From contig JALHMG010000017.1 in NCBI GenBank assembly GCA_022844135.1, forward strand, positions 1 through 64,000: a DNA stretch of 64,000 nucleotides, written 5' to 3'. Origin of the DNA: Lysobacterales bacterium. Its GTDB lineage: Bacteria; Pseudomonadota; Gammaproteobacteria; Xanthomonadales; SZUA-5. The notes under the pieces were generated by a model, which saw only the letters and a list, made by a program, of their open reading frames with translations, ran no database searches and was not told the DNA's origin. Below are positions 36,756-46,201 of this stretch, piece by piece. The position numbers were made by a program, and so were the translations under genes. How positions within the stretch are numbered: position 1 is the first letter of the stretch; each line of letters begins with the position of its first letter.

Positions 36756-37775
36756 CTAGCGTCGCGCAAATCGATAGTGGCCCACCAACCATTGCTCACC
36801 GCCTGCATAACCGAACAGTTCGGCGCACGCGAGATAAAACATCCGCCAGCGCTGTAGCCACACGGCAGCATCCGGCTCGCCATAAGTGGCCTTGAACAGA
36901 TCGAGAATCTCATTGCGATGCGCATCGGTGTTCTGCAGCCAATGCTCGCTGGTCTGCTGATAGTGCCGGCCATTGACGCGCCACTGCTCTTCCAGTCGCA
37001 GATCGCGCTGGAAGTACAGCAGCGTATCGGCCGCCGGCATCAGTCCGCCGGTGAAGAAATAGCGGCCCATCCAGTTGTCTTCGCCCTCGACCTCAAACGG
37101 ATACATCACTTCGCGGTGGCAGAAAATGTGCACAAACAACTTGCCGCCTGGCTTCAACCAAGACGCGATACGACCCAGCAGGATCTCGTAGTTGCGCATG
37201 TGCTCGAACATCTCGATAGAGACGCAGCGATCAAAGGTGTTTGGATCGAGTTTCAGCTCATTCACGTCGCAGGTGATGACGCGGACATTGTCCATGCCCC
37301 GCTCCTTGAGCCGCGCCTCGATGTGTTCGCGCTGCGGGCGCGAATTCGACACCGCGGTGATGCGCGCGTTCGGGAAGTGTTCCGCCATCCACAGCGTCAG
37401 CGAGCCCCAACCGCAGCCGAGCTCCAGGATTTCCTGCCCGTCGGCGAGTTCCGCGCGCTCGTTGTAAAGCGCCAGCATCGCCTCCTCTGCCTGATCGAGC
37501 GACTCCGATCCGGTGTTGTAGTAACAGCTTGAATACTTCAGCCGCTTGCCCAGGCAGCGCAGAAAAAACGCGGGCGGCAGTTCATAGTGCTGCTCGTTGG
37601 CAGCTTTGGTTTCGATCGCGATCGGGCTCGTTCGCAGCTGCTCGATGCGCGCGCGAAACCGAGCGTACCAATCGCCTTTGTATTCGTCTTTGAGGCGCTG
37701 GGCGTTCAGTCGACGTATGCCGATGCGCGTCAGTGGATCGGGAATGAGACCGCGTTCGCAGAGGGTGATGAGCAT
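36756..37775 (-). CDS. Cfa-like SAM-dependent methyltransferase, last gene of lipid cluster
   Basis: The 339-residue protein has a class I methyltransferase fold: the SAM-binding motif ILELGCGWGSLTLWMAE, then the AVSNSRPQREHIEARLKERG and RCVSIEMFEHMRNYE blocks. It belongs to the Mycolic-acid/Cfa synthase superfamily but lacks the N-terminal lipid-binding domain of true Cfa. In related clusters this gene accompanies cfa, DUF1295 and the FAD oxidoreductase. It may add a methyl or methylene group to an unsaturated acyl chain; the product is unknown. A 124-base spacer separates it from the DUF1295 gene. No clear terminator was seen in 36552-36755. Confidence 0.88.
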   Translation of the reverse strand: MLITLCERGLIPDPLTRIGIRRLNAQRLKDEYKGDWYARFRARIEQLRTSPIAIETKAANEQHYELPPAFFLRCLGKRLKYSSCYYNTGSESLDQAEEAMLALYNERAELADGQEILELGCGWGSLTLWMAEHFPNARITAVSNSRPQREHIEARLKERGMDNVRVITCDVNELKLDPNTFDRCVSIEMFEHMRNYEILLGRIASWLKPGGKLFVHIFCHREVMYPFEVEGEDNWMGRYFFTGGLMPAADTLLYFQRDLRLEEQWRVNGRHYQQTSEHWLQNTDAHRNEILDLFKATYGEPDAAVWLQRWRMFYLACAELFGYAGGEQWLVGHYRFARR

Positions 37776-37899
37776 CCTTTGCTTTCTCTGGTTGGAGGTT
37801 GGAGGTTAGGTTGATGGTTGACGGTTGATGGCTGGTGGCGTCAGACACGAGTTCAGCGATGTGGTTTCGAACCAACAACCACGTACCAACCACCAACAC

Positions 37900-38673
37900 T
37901 TAGCGCTTCGGAAACCACGGCACCAACGCGCTCGTGGTTCGCTGATACTCGCGGTAATCCTCGCCTCGCGAACGCAAGGATTGCGCTTCGACGAAAGGGA
38001 TGCCGGTAATCCAGCACAGCGAAACCAGCATGACGATCGGGCCCAAAATCGCGAGCCACGCATGCGGCGCGCCGATCGCGAGCAACAGGTACGCGAACCA
38101 ATGCAGCCACTCGAAGAAATAATTCGGATGCCGCGAGTACCGCCACAAACCGTCGCGGCAGGTTTTGCCTTTGTTGCGCGGATTGGTGCGAAAACGTGCC
38201 AACTGCAGGTCTGCAATCGACTCGCCCGTCAAGCTGACGACCCACACCAGAACGCCAAGCACCATCCAGATGGAAAGGTTTTCGCGCGGGTTGCTGGCGG
38301 CAACATAAAACGGTACCGAAAACATCAGCACCAGCAGCGCCTGAGCCTGGAAGAAGCCGAAGAACTTCAGCTGATTGCCCTGCCAGTGCTCGCGCAAAAA
38401 CGCGTAACGTCCGTCCTCGCTCTCATTGAGCACTCGATGCAAAAGATGCAGGGACAAGCGGAATCCCCACGCCGCGGCAAGCACCGCCACCAGAATACGC
38501 GGCAGGAAAGCGCCATCGGCGATGGCACCGTAATACAGCGCCGCGCAGCCGAGCAAGGCCGCCCAGGCCACATCGACGAAACCGGCATTGCGCGTACGTA
38601 CCTGCACGTACCAGACGGCAGACATCGCCAGCGCGGAGACCGCCCAGACGATCAGCAGCGGCCATAAGCTCAT
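37900..38673 (-). CDS. DUF1295 membrane protein (steroid-reductase-like)
   Basis: The 257-residue polytopic protein has about six membrane helices and the DUF1295/3-oxo-5-alpha-steroid-4-dehydrogenase C-terminal block (DGLWRYSRHPNYFFEWLHW, FVEAQSLRSRGEDYREYQR). Such proteins bind NADPH and reduce conjugated double bonds or methylate prenyl-type substrates. In the cfa cluster the likely substrate is a membrane acyl chain. The ATG overlaps the stop of the DUF2878 gene (ATGA); the longer frame upstream has no homology. Confidence 0.9.
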   Translation of the reverse strand: MSLWPLLIVWAVSALAMSAVWYVQVRTRNAGFVDVAWAALLGCAALYYGAIADGAFLPRILVAVLAAAWGFRLSLHLLHRVLNESEDGRYAFLREHWQGNQLKFFGFFQAQALLVLMFSVPFYVAASNPRENLSIWMVLGVLVWVVSLTGESIADLQLARFRTNPRNKGKTCRDGLWRYSRHPNYFFEWLHWFAYLLLAIGAPHAWLAILGPIVMLVSLCWITGIPFVEAQSLRSRGEDYREYQRTTSALVPWFPKR

Positions 38674-39206
38674 TGCGCAGGGGCCGGATCGAAGCGCGGC
38701 AGCCAGGATGTCGCGAGGTACATCAGGAACGGCGTGAGGATGGCCCAGGCAACGCCGAGGACGCCGTACACCCAGATCGGCTCCCAAAGAAACTCGACTG
38801 CCGCAAATTTGCTCTGCGCGACCCAGTACGCCAGTGGACCACCGACCAGTCCGAAGATCGCCGACAGCACTGGCTTACCTTTGAAAAAGCGCATCGAGTG
38901 ATTGAGTGTCAGCGCAAAGCTCATCCACATGGCGACGATCCAGATCGGCGCCAGGCCCGTAAAGGGGACCGGCTCGGCATAGCGCAGCAGTCCCGCCTGC
39001 ACGTAAAGCGAGTCGACGACAACGCCAACCAGACACGCCACGCAAAGCAGAGTGAAGTCGGTGCGAGGCCAGGGCGAGAGTCTGAAAACGATTGCGCCCA
39101 GCGCAGCGGTAGCCGCCAGACCTGCCCACCAATACCCTGCACCCGCGCCTGCCACCGTAACCACCCAAGCGACTTGGAACAGGACCAGATTGAGTAATAC
39201 GTGCAT
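38670..39206 (-). CDS. DUF2878 membrane protein
   Basis: The 178-residue, very hydrophobic protein has about five membrane helices (LNLVLFQVAWVVTVAGAG, FTLLCVACLVGVVVDSLYV, IWIVAMWMSFALTLNHSM). The conserved MWMSFALTLNHSM and GPLAYW blocks are those of DUF2878, known only from its constant place between cfa and DUF1295 genes. It is translationally coupled to DUF1295 and follows cfa after 83 bases. The biochemical role is unknown. Confidence 0.85.
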   Translation of the reverse strand: MHVLLNLVLFQVAWVVTVAGAGAGYWWAGLAATAALGAIVFRLSPWPRTDFTLLCVACLVGVVVDSLYVQAGLLRYAEPVPFTGLAPIWIVAMWMSFALTLNHSMRFFKGKPVLSAIFGLVGGPLAYWVAQSKFAAVEFLWEPIWVYGVLGVAWAILTPFLMYLATSWLPRFDPAPAQ

Positions 39207-39289
39207 AGATTGTCTGGTTCTCGGTGCTGGGTTCTGGAGCCGTGGCTCGCGTCTTGGCAGACGCGCACCATCGAGGGCTTTGCCAAGTA

Positions 39290-40567
39290 CTAAATACTGC
39301 TCCCGACATCGGGTAGGAATTGTGAGCGCCTATTCTGCGGCTTGGCCAGCAACAAATGCACATCGCTGATCGAGCGTTCCAGAAAACCGCCTTCGCAATA
39401 CGCGAAATAGTAGTGCCACATCCGCGAGAACGCATCGGAGTAGCCTTGCAATCGCACCTGCGACAAGCGCTCCATGAAGCGCTCGCGCCAGGCCTTCAAG
39501 GTGAGCGCGTAGGAGGCGCCGAAGTCCTCCAGATTGATCAGGCGCAGATCGCTGACTTTGCGCAACGAACCGACCATCGCGCTCACCGAGGGAATGAAGC
39601 TGCCGGGGAAAATGTGGCGCTTGATGAAATCGACTTCCTTCAGGGCCATCTCGTAGCGATGGTCCTCGATGGTGATCGCCTGGATCAGGCCCAGGCCATC
39701 GTCCTTCAACAGCGAGGAGACCTTGGCGAAATAGGTGTCGAGATATTGATGTCCCACCGCTTCGATCATCTCAATGGACACCAGCTTATCGAATTGCCCG
39801 TCGAGTTCGCGATAGTCCTTGAGCAGCAGCGTCACGCGATCCTGCAGTCCCGCCTGGGCGATGCGCGACTTCGCCAATTCGTGTTGACGCTGGCTGATGG
39901 TGGTGGTCGTCACGTGTACGCCGTAGCGTTGCGCCGCATGCAGCGCAAAGCCGCCCCAGCCGGTGCCGATTTCGATCAATCGCTGCCCTGGCTGAAGATC
40001 CAGCTTCTGGCAGATGCGATCGAGCTTGCGCTGCTGCGCGACTTCCAGCGACTCGCCCTCGTGCGCGTACATCGCGCTCGAATACATCAGCGTCGGGTCC
40101 AGAAACAGCTCGAAGAAATCGTTGCCCAGGTCGTAGTGCGCGGCAATGTTCTTGCGGCTGCCGGATTTGCTGTTGCGCCGCCAGTTGTGCCACAACTTCA
40201 GAGCGCTGGTGGCGAACTTTGCGATGCCACTCTCCATACCATCGAGCACGTCGCGATTGCGCACAAAAATGCGCACCAGCGCGGTCAGATCGTCGACCTC
40301 CCAGGCGCCGTCCATATACGCCTCCGCAACCCCGACGCTGCCGCCGAGCGCCATGCGCTGGTAGGTGTCCGGATCGATGATCCTGACCTCGGCGTGCAGC
40401 GGCTCATCGCGCCGCGCCGAGCCGAAATGGTAGCTCTCGCTGCGTTCGATCAGGGTGAGCCGGCCGTGCTTCAGCTCCGTCAGTTGTTTCAGCAAATTGC
40501 GCTTGAAAAAGGTGCCGCTGATGTCGCCGACGTGAGTCAGGGGAAGCGAGTCGAAGCGATCGGACAT
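39290..40567 (-). CDS. cfa: Cyclopropane-fatty-acyl-phospholipid synthase
   Basis: Transfers a methylene group from SAM across cis double bonds of membrane phospholipid acyl chains. The 425-residue length includes the N-terminal lipid-binding domain (residues 1-130, with VAEAYMDGAWEVDDL) and the methyltransferase domain (AHYDLGNDFFELFLDPTLMY; SAM motif RLIEIGTGWGGFALHAAQ; KLVSIEMIEAVGHQY; FIKRHIFPGSFIPS). All hallmark blocks are present, so it is probably active. It starts 1 base after the DUF1365 stop, so the pair is cotranscribed. Confidence 0.95.
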   Translation of the reverse strand: MSDRFDSLPLTHVGDISGTFFKRNLLKQLTELKHGRLTLIERSESYHFGSARRDEPLHAEVRIIDPDTYQRMALGGSVGVAEAYMDGAWEVDDLTALVRIFVRNRDVLDGMESGIAKFATSALKLWHNWRRNSKSGSRKNIAAHYDLGNDFFELFLDPTLMYSSAMYAHEGESLEVAQQRKLDRICQKLDLQPGQRLIEIGTGWGGFALHAAQRYGVHVTTTTISQRQHELAKSRIAQAGLQDRVTLLLKDYRELDGQFDKLVSIEMIEAVGHQYLDTYFAKVSSLLKDDGLGLIQAITIEDHRYEMALKEVDFIKRHIFPGSFIPSVSAMVGSLRKVSDLRLINLEDFGASYALTLKAWRERFMERLSQVRLQGYSDAFSRMWHYYFAYCEGGFLERSISDVHLLLAKPQNRRSQFLPDVGSSI

Positions 40568-40568
40568 A

Positions 40569-41330
40569 TCAAGTGCCTTTGGCGGCGGGATGATCGAAAA
40601 ACGGATTGCGCTTCAGACGAATCAATAGCGCATTCCAATAGATTTTAAGTACTACCTGCGTGGTCATCGCGGGATAGGCGAGTAGAAAACGCGTGAGCGC
40701 GGCATCGCTCAGCTCGCGGCGATCGAGCGCCAGCGTGGCATCGAACATCTGTGCATCGCCCTCGCTGACCCGCATGTTCACAGCGAGGTGCTGCGCGGGG
40801 GCCGAGAAGCGCCAGTCGTAGCGCAGGCCCATCGGCAGGAACGGCGAGACGTGGAACGCTTTGTCGAAATCCCAGCGCCACAGCGAATCCCGAAGCTGCG
40901 TGCCGTTGGCGACCAGCAACACATAAGCGTGACGCTCGTTCCACGGCGTGTTGGTGATCTCGGCAAGCACGCTATGCAAACGCTCGGTGCGATCGAAGCA
41001 ATAATAAAAGCTGACGGGATTCATCACGTACCCGAGCGTGCGAACATGCGTCAGCAGCCGCACCGCACCATCGGGACGCTCGCCGCAACGCTGCTCCACG
41101 GCATCCAATACGCAGCGCTTCAAGTCAGCGCCAGAGCCGAAGTAATCGGCACGCCGAAAGCTCAACAAGCCGCGGCGTTCGACCTTGAAGCGTCGCAACT
41201 TCTCGCCAAGCGTCGGCAACTCATCGAGATCGAGGTAGAACTGGGCAATGCGATAGCGGAACTGATGCGGATGCGGCCGGTGTCGGCGATGACGCACCAC
41301 CCCATCGTACAAACACGATTTCAGGTCCAC
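40569..41330 (-). CDS. DUF1365 protein
   Basis: The 253-residue protein matches DUF1365 by its blocks LYDGVVRHRRHRPHPHQFRY, GYVMNPVSFYYCFD, ITNTPWNERHAYVL, FDKAFHVSPFLPM and TQVVLKIYWNALLI. The family always accompanies the FAD oxidoreductase and cfa genes and is presumed to act on lipids; no catalytic residues are established. I chose a GTG start that overlaps the oxidoreductase stop by 10 bases, because conserved sequence begins at once and no ATG occurs before the core motif. Confidence 0.88.
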   Translation of the reverse strand: MDLKSCLYDGVVRHRRHRPHPHQFRYRIAQFYLDLDELPTLGEKLRRFKVERRGLLSFRRADYFGSGADLKRCVLDAVEQRCGERPDGAVRLLTHVRTLGYVMNPVSFYYCFDRTERLHSVLAEITNTPWNERHAYVLLVANGTQLRDSLWRWDFDKAFHVSPFLPMGLRYDWRFSAPAQHLAVNMRVSEGDAQMFDATLALDRRELSDAALTRFLLAYPAMTTQVVLKIYWNALLIRLKRNPFFDHPAAKGT

Positions 41331-42565
41331 GACACGCCCAGGCGCTCGGCCACGCGCACACCCGAGCGCAAGCCGTCTTCGTGAAATCCCCAGCCCCAGT
41401 ACGCGCCGCAATAGGAGATGCCGGAGACGTTGTTGATCTCATCGAACCGCGCTTGCGCGGCCACCGAAGCGTGCGTGTAGATCGGGTGCGCATAGTCCAT
41501 GCGCGCGATGATTTTCGCGGGATCGATGCGCCTGGTGGCGTTCAGCGTGACGACGTATTGCTCCGGCGTGGCCAGACTCTGCAGCAGATTCATCGAGTAG
41601 CTGACGGTGCATGCGCCCTCGCCGCCTTCAAATCGCAGCGCATTCCAGGCTGCCCAAGCGGCTCGGCGCCTTGGCAGCAAGCTGGTATCGGTGTGCAGCA
41701 CGGTGTCGTTGCGCTGATACGCGATCGCCCCAAGTACCTCGCGTTCGGCGGCGCTGGGCTGCGCGAGCATCGCCAAGGCTTGATCGCTGTGGCAGGCAAG
41801 CACCACGTGATCAAAGCGGCTGACATCGTCGGCGGTTTGCACGGCCACGCCAGCGCTGGTGCGCGCGATCGACCGCACCTTGCTGGCGAGACGAAACTCG
41901 CCACGAATCTTCGGCGTGAGTCTATCGAGGTACCGCGACGAACCGCCGCTCACCACACTCCACGGCGGGCGATTGCCGGCATCGAGCATGCGGTGATTGG
42001 CCATGAACTGCACCAAATACTTTGCCGGGAAATCGAGCACCTGGCTGGCTGGCGACGACCATAACGCCGAGGCCATCGGGATCAGATGATCGTGCGCAAA
42101 GCCGTCGCTGTAGCGATGCGCCTTGAGATAGTCGCCGAGCGTGGGGCCGGGTCCGGACGCGTCGAGCAGCGCTGGCGCCTCGCGATAAAAACGCAAGATG
42201 CCGCGCACCATTCCCCAGAAATACGGACTGAGGATGTTGCGGCGCTGGCAGAACAAGCGATTGACGTCGGTGGCGTTGTACTCCAGGCCACTGATCTCGT
42301 TCTTCATCGAAAAACTCATCGTCGTCGGCTGCGTCGCGACGTCGAGTTCCTTGAACAGCCGGATGAGGTTGGGATAGTGATCCGGATTAAAAACGATGAA
42401 TCCGGAATCCACGTCTACGGTACGGCCAGCGCGCTCGATACGATGGGTGTGCGTGTGTCCACCCAGGCGCGGCTCGGCTTCGTAGACCACCACGTCATGC
42501 GCGCGCGACAACAAATACGCAGCGCCCAGACCCGCGATGCCTCCTCCGATGATCGCTATGCGCAT
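41321..42565 (-). CDS. FAD/NAD(P)-dependent amine-oxidase-like oxidoreductase
   Basis: The 414-residue flavoprotein has an N-terminal dinucleotide-binding motif (RIAIIGGGIAGLGAAYLLS) and the GHTHTHRIERAGRTVDVDSG block. The C-terminal FAD motif is ISYCGAYWGWGFHEDGLRSG. This is the amine-oxidase/phytoene-desaturase-like oxidoreductase of the cfa cluster. In some bacteria its relatives act in methylated or furan fatty-acid synthesis; that role here is inference. It is the second gene of the cluster after the desaturase, separated by a 139-base spacer with a long inverted repeat. Confidence 0.9.
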   Translation of the reverse strand: MRIAIIGGGIAGLGAAYLLSRAHDVVVYEAEPRLGGHTHTHRIERAGRTVDVDSGFIVFNPDHYPNLIRLFKELDVATQPTTMSFSMKNEISGLEYNATDVNRLFCQRRNILSPYFWGMVRGILRFYREAPALLDASGPGPTLGDYLKAHRYSDGFAHDHLIPMASALWSSPASQVLDFPAKYLVQFMANHRMLDAGNRPPWSVVSGGSSRYLDRLTPKIRGEFRLASKVRSIARTSAGVAVQTADDVSRFDHVVLACHSDQALAMLAQPSAAEREVLGAIAYQRNDTVLHTDTSLLPRRRAAWAAWNALRFEGGEGACTVSYSMNLLQSLATPEQYVVTLNATRRIDPAKIIARMDYAHPIYTHASVAAQARFDEINNVSGISYCGAYWGWGFHEDGLRSGVRVAERLGVSWT

Positions 42566-42576
42566 TGCGGTGATTC

Positions 42577-42701
42577 GTGGTTATTGGTTGTTGGGTCTTT
42601 GTCAGAGGCCGGCAGTTCGTGGAAGGTTCGGATCGAGGTGTGCGGCCCTTCCAAGATCGCAGCTCGCCCCTCCAACAACCGAGACCCGACAACCAAGAAC
42701 C
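42577..42701. repeat. Long inverted repeat in the lipid-operon spacer
   Basis: Arms 42577-42596 (GGTTATTGGTTGTTGGGTCT) and 42682-42701 are complementary at 18 of 20 positions, with an 85-base loop. It fills the spacer between the desaturase stop and the oxidoreductase start. A similar G/T-rich then A/C-rich layout occurs at about 37790-37890, between the DUF1295 and methyltransferase genes. Confidence 0.7.
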
Positions 42702-42704
42702 CAT

Positions 42705-43856
42705 TCACCGTACGCGCTGCCCGTGTTTGATGCGCTCCGGGACCGGCTTCAGATCCCAGATCAAGCCGAGCCACGACATCGCCTTGAGCGCGTAGTAGGT
42801 CAGATCGATTTCCCACCAGAAGAATCCTTGACGCGCCGAGCCTGGGTAGTGGTGGTGGTTGTTGTGCCAACCTTCGCCGAAAGTGATCAACGCCAGCCAG
42901 ACGTTATTTCGCGAATCGTCGCGCGTCTGGTAACGGCGTTTGCCCCAGACATGGGCCAGCGAGTTGATCGTCACAGTGGCATGGAAGAGGACGACCGTCG
43001 ACACGAAAAAACCCCAGAACAGCAATTGCCCGGCGCTGGTTCCAAGGCTTGGCACGTGCTCTTCCAATACGCCGCCGAGCACAAACAACACCACCGCCAG
43101 CGCCACCGGCACGAAAATGTCGAAACGATCCAGGAATTTGAGCTCCGGGTACCTGGCCAGATCCGGAATCACTGCGTCATCGGTACCGAAAGCGCGCGGC
43201 GTGAGGAACCAGCCCATGTGGCTGCGCCAGAAGCTGTGCTGCACCGGCGAGTGCAAATCGCCCGGTTGATCGGAATGGCGATGGTGATGGCGATGGTGTG
43301 CCGCCCACCACAATGGCCCGCGCTGCACCGAGCTTGCGCCGATGACGCCAAAAACGAACTGCATCACGCGCGAGGTTTTGAACGCTTTGTGCGAAAAGTA
43401 GCGGTGATAAAAGCCGGTGATCGCAAACATGCGAATCGCATACAGGAACGCTGCAACGGCAAGCGCGAACCAGCTGACGCCAACGAAAAACACGCCGACG
43501 CAGGCCACGTGCAAGCCAATGAACGGCACAATCCGAAGCCAGGCGATGCGATCGAGCTTTGCCGGATCCACGTCGGGCTGATGCGCGGTATCGAACCAGT
43601 TGACCACCGCCAACGCTGCGCGTCGCCACAGCCCGCGCGTCTTGGTCACCGTACCGTCGATCGCCTCCTGCGCGCGGTCCTTGGCTTCATGTGCGCATGC
43701 GCGCGCCGATTCCATCGCGTCGATGGCTGCCGTCTCGACCTGATGCGCCGCATGTTCGACTTTGCGTCTGGCCTCGACGAGTGTTTCAGCCACCGCCTCT
43801 TCGATCTGCGCCACCTGAAGTGCGGCAGAGTGGGCGGTGTGATCGTTGTTAGTCAT
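42705..43856 (-). CDS. Membrane acyl-CoA/acyl-lipid desaturase with N-terminal helical extension
   Basis: The 383-residue protein has the three His boxes of delta-9-type desaturases: HRYFSH, HRHHHRH and HNNHHH, in a four-helix membrane scaffold (GLHVACVGVFFVGVSWF, FWGFFVSTVVLFHATVTI). It would introduce a cis double bond that the Cfa protein downstream could modify. Unusually, about 75 residues of polar, Ala/Glu-rich, probably amphipathic helix (VAQIEEAVAETLVEARRKVE, AHEAKDRAQEAIDG) precede the catalytic domain. This is the first gene of the cluster. The ATG is the first in frame. Confidence 0.92.
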   Translation of the reverse strand: MTNNDHTAHSAALQVAQIEEAVAETLVEARRKVEHAAHQVETAAIDAMESARACAHEAKDRAQEAIDGTVTKTRGLWRRAALAVVNWFDTAHQPDVDPAKLDRIAWLRIVPFIGLHVACVGVFFVGVSWFALAVAAFLYAIRMFAITGFYHRYFSHKAFKTSRVMQFVFGVIGASSVQRGPLWWAAHHRHHHRHSDQPGDLHSPVQHSFWRSHMGWFLTPRAFGTDDAVIPDLARYPELKFLDRFDIFVPVALAVVLFVLGGVLEEHVPSLGTSAGQLLFWGFFVSTVVLFHATVTINSLAHVWGKRRYQTRDDSRNNVWLALITFGEGWHNNHHHYPGSARQGFFWWEIDLTYYALKAMSWLGLIWDLKPVPERIKHGQRVR

Positions 43857-43961
43857 GTTCTGTTTGTGGCTGGTTGCGGGTGATTTTTGTAGCGGCGCGA
43901 TTCATCTTGCCCGGTGCAGATCGATATGGCGTGGGCGCGACGCATCGCGTCCCCACGACCC

Positions 43962-44417
43962 TCAACTCACCAGCTCTGCCTCAACCACCACTTCCGTGAG
44001 CACCGAGTTAGCGATGAAGCAACCCTTGTGCGCGCGGTCGTGGAGCGCCTGGTATTCCTCAGCCGTCGGCTGGCGACCCGCAAATCGAACCTTGGGTCGC
44101 AGCGTCGCTTTGACCATCGACAGTCGTCCCTGCGGATTTTTGTCGAGGATGCCTTCGGCTTCGTCGCTGTACTCGGCAACGTCGAAACCCTTCACCGACG
44201 CCAAAGCCAGGAACGTCAGCATATGGCAAGAACTCAAGGCCGCCGTGAAGGCATCCTCGGGATCCACCGCATTCGGGTTGCCCGAGAAACTCGGCGCCGA
44301 TGAGGCCAATAGCGTTTGATCGCCCTTGAACAGCCAGCGGTGATCGCGCGAGAAACTCTTGTCGGCGAAACTGCCGCTGCTGTGTTGCCAACGAATGGAT
44401 GCACGATGACTGGACAT
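43962..44417 (-). CDS. OsmC-family peroxiredoxin-like protein
   Basis: The 151-residue protein is an OsmC/Ohr-type thiol peroxidase by its two cysteines, Cys64 in AALSSCHMLTFLA and Cys133 in AHKGCFIANS, and the NPNAVDPEDAF loop. It belongs to the YhfA-like side of the family more than to Ohr. It probably reduces organic hydroperoxides. It shares the strand of kbl with a 67-base gap, so the two may be cotranscribed. Confidence 0.88.
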   Translation of the reverse strand: MSSHRASIRWQHSSGSFADKSFSRDHRWLFKGDQTLLASSAPSFSGNPNAVDPEDAFTAALSSCHMLTFLALASVKGFDVAEYSDEAEGILDKNPQGRLSMVKATLRPKVRFAGRQPTAEEYQALHDRAHKGCFIANSVLTEVVVEAELVS

Positions 44418-44484
44418 GGCTACTCTCGTATTTTGACCGCAAGTGTCCGGAATGGAATGTCTTGTCGATGCGATGGGGCGAGCC

Positions 44485-45675
44485 TCAACGGATCACGCCC
44501 AGTTCACGCCCAACGGTGGTGAACGCCTCGATCGCCTGATCGAGGTGGGCGCGCTCATGCGCTGCCGACATCTGCACGCGAATCCGCGCCTGTCCTTTGG
44601 GCACCACCGGAAAGAAAAAGCCGATCACATACACGCCGTGCTCCAAGAGGCGCGCAGCGAAAGCCTGCGCCACCTTGGCGTCGTACAGCATCACCGGCGT
44701 GATTGGATGCACGCCCGGCTTGAGATCGAAGCCGGCGGCAGTCATTCGTTCACGAAAGTACGCCGTATTGGCCGCCAGTTTGGCGCGCAAATCGTCCGCG
44801 CCCATCAGCAGCTCAAAAACCTTCAGGCTCGCCGCCGCTATCGCCGGCGGCAGCGAGTTCGAGAACAGATACGGCCGCGAGCGCTGGCGCAACAGTTCAA
44901 TCACCTCACGCCGCCCGGTCGTGAATCCACCCAGCCCACCGCCAAGCGCCTTGCCAAGAGTTGAGGTGTAAATGTCGATGCGATCCATCACGCCGTGCAG
45001 CTCGGCGGTCCCGCGCCCGGTCGGCCCCAGGAAACCGCTCGCGTGGCACTCATCGATATGCACCAGCGCGTCGTACTTCTGCGCCAGATCGCAAATCTCT
45101 TTGAGCGGCGCAATCGCGCCGTCCATGCTGAAAACGCCATCGGTGGTGATCAGCCGCGTGCGAGCGCCACTCGCAGCCTTGAGCTGCGCTTCCAGATCCG
45201 CCATGTCGCCGTTCGCGTAGCGATAACGCTGCGCCTTGCACAAGCGCACGCCATCGATGATCGAGGCGTGGTTCAACGCGTCCGAGATCACCGCATCCTC
45301 GGCGCCCAGCAGCGGCTCGAACAAACCGCCGTTCGCATCGAAACACGCTGCGTACAAAATCGTGTCGTCGGTGCCGAAAAACTCGGCGATCTTCGCTTCC
45401 AACGCTTTGTGCACATCCTGCGTGCCGCAGATGAAACGCACCGAGGCCACACCGAATCCATGCGAATCCAGCGCCGCCTTCGCCGCGGCAATGATCTCCG
45501 GGTGATCGGCCAGCCCCAGATAATTGTTCGCACAAAAATTCAGCACCTTGCGCCCATCCGCCAGCGCAATCTCCGCCGACTGCGGCGTGGCAATGATCCG
45601 CTCGCGCTTCAACAGTCCATCCGCTTCGATCGCGGCCAGTTCAGATTGAAAGCGGGCGTAAGTAGCAGCAGACAT
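44485..45675 (-). CDS. kbl: 2-amino-3-ketobutyrate CoA ligase (glycine C-acetyltransferase)
   Basis: Cleaves 2-amino-3-ketobutyrate with CoA to glycine and acetyl-CoA, the second step of threonine degradation. The 396 residues are the normal length. Signatures: [54 protein letters not shown], and the PLP Lys in [14 protein letters not shown]. The ATG ([13 protein letters not shown]) was chosen by alignment with the family; the longer frame upstream is non-homologous. The partner tdh is not in the window. Confidence 0.97.
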   Translation of the reverse strand: MSAATYARFQSELAAIEADGLLKRERIIATPQSAEIALADGRKVLNFCANNYLGLADHPEIIAAAKAALDSHGFGVASVRFICGTQDVHKALEAKIAEFFGTDDTILYAACFDANGGLFEPLLGAEDAVISDALNHASIIDGVRLCKAQRYRYANGDMADLEAQLKAASGARTRLITTDGVFSMDGAIAPLKEICDLAQKYDALVHIDECHASGFLGPTGRGTAELHGVMDRIDIYTSTLGKALGGGLGGFTTGRREVIELLRQRSRPYLFSNSLPPAIAAASLKVFELLMGADDLRAKLAANTAYFRERMTAAGFDLKPGVHPITPVMLYDAKVAQAFAARLLEHGVYVIGFFFPVVPKGQARIRVQMSAAHERAHLDQAIEAFTTVGRELGVIR

Positions 45676-45888
45676 GACAGGCCTTGCAAGCGGAAAGCTC
45701 GAATTCTGCCGGATTCCCCGAGGGTTTGGTTTAACCCGCATGTTTCATGAGGGAACGCGGAAGATCGCGAAGATGGATTCAACGCGGCTTTACCTCGGCC
45801 GGGAACACGAAACTTCCATGACGCTTTTGATGGCGCTGTCTTCACAAGGACAGGACCACAGAACGAACGCCGCCCCGCAGGTGCAGGT

Positions 45889-45995
45889 AGATCATCGTCC
45901 TGGCACGTCGTACCTTGGTGTCGACGGCTTGCAGAGGCTCGCGCAAAGCTTGAGGCGCAGATCATCGTCCTGGCACGTCGTACCTTGGTGTCGAC
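45889..45995. repeat. 37-bp direct repeat upstream of tRNA-Ala
   Basis: Positions 45889-45925 and 45959-45995 are identical over 37 bases (starting AGATCATCGTCCTGGCACG), with a period of 70. The downstream parts of the two units are also similar. They lie in the 440-base gap between kbl and tRNA-Ala, which holds no supported gene. Confidence 0.85.
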
Positions 45996-46115
45996 CTTTG
46001 CAACGGCTCACAACCAACAAACCCGCATCGGCGACCAAACCACATCGAAGCCCCGCCAGCGCCTGCGGATATAGCCAACCGCGAACATGCCGTTTATAGT
46101 TCGCGCCTCAATCGT

Positions 46116-46191
<76 letters not shown>

Positions 46192-46201
46192 ATACGTAGA
46201 T

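Noticed and set aside
45889..45995. A CRISPR array
   Set aside because: Only two copies of a 37-base repeat with a 33-base spacer, similarity continues past the repeat, and no cas gene is near.
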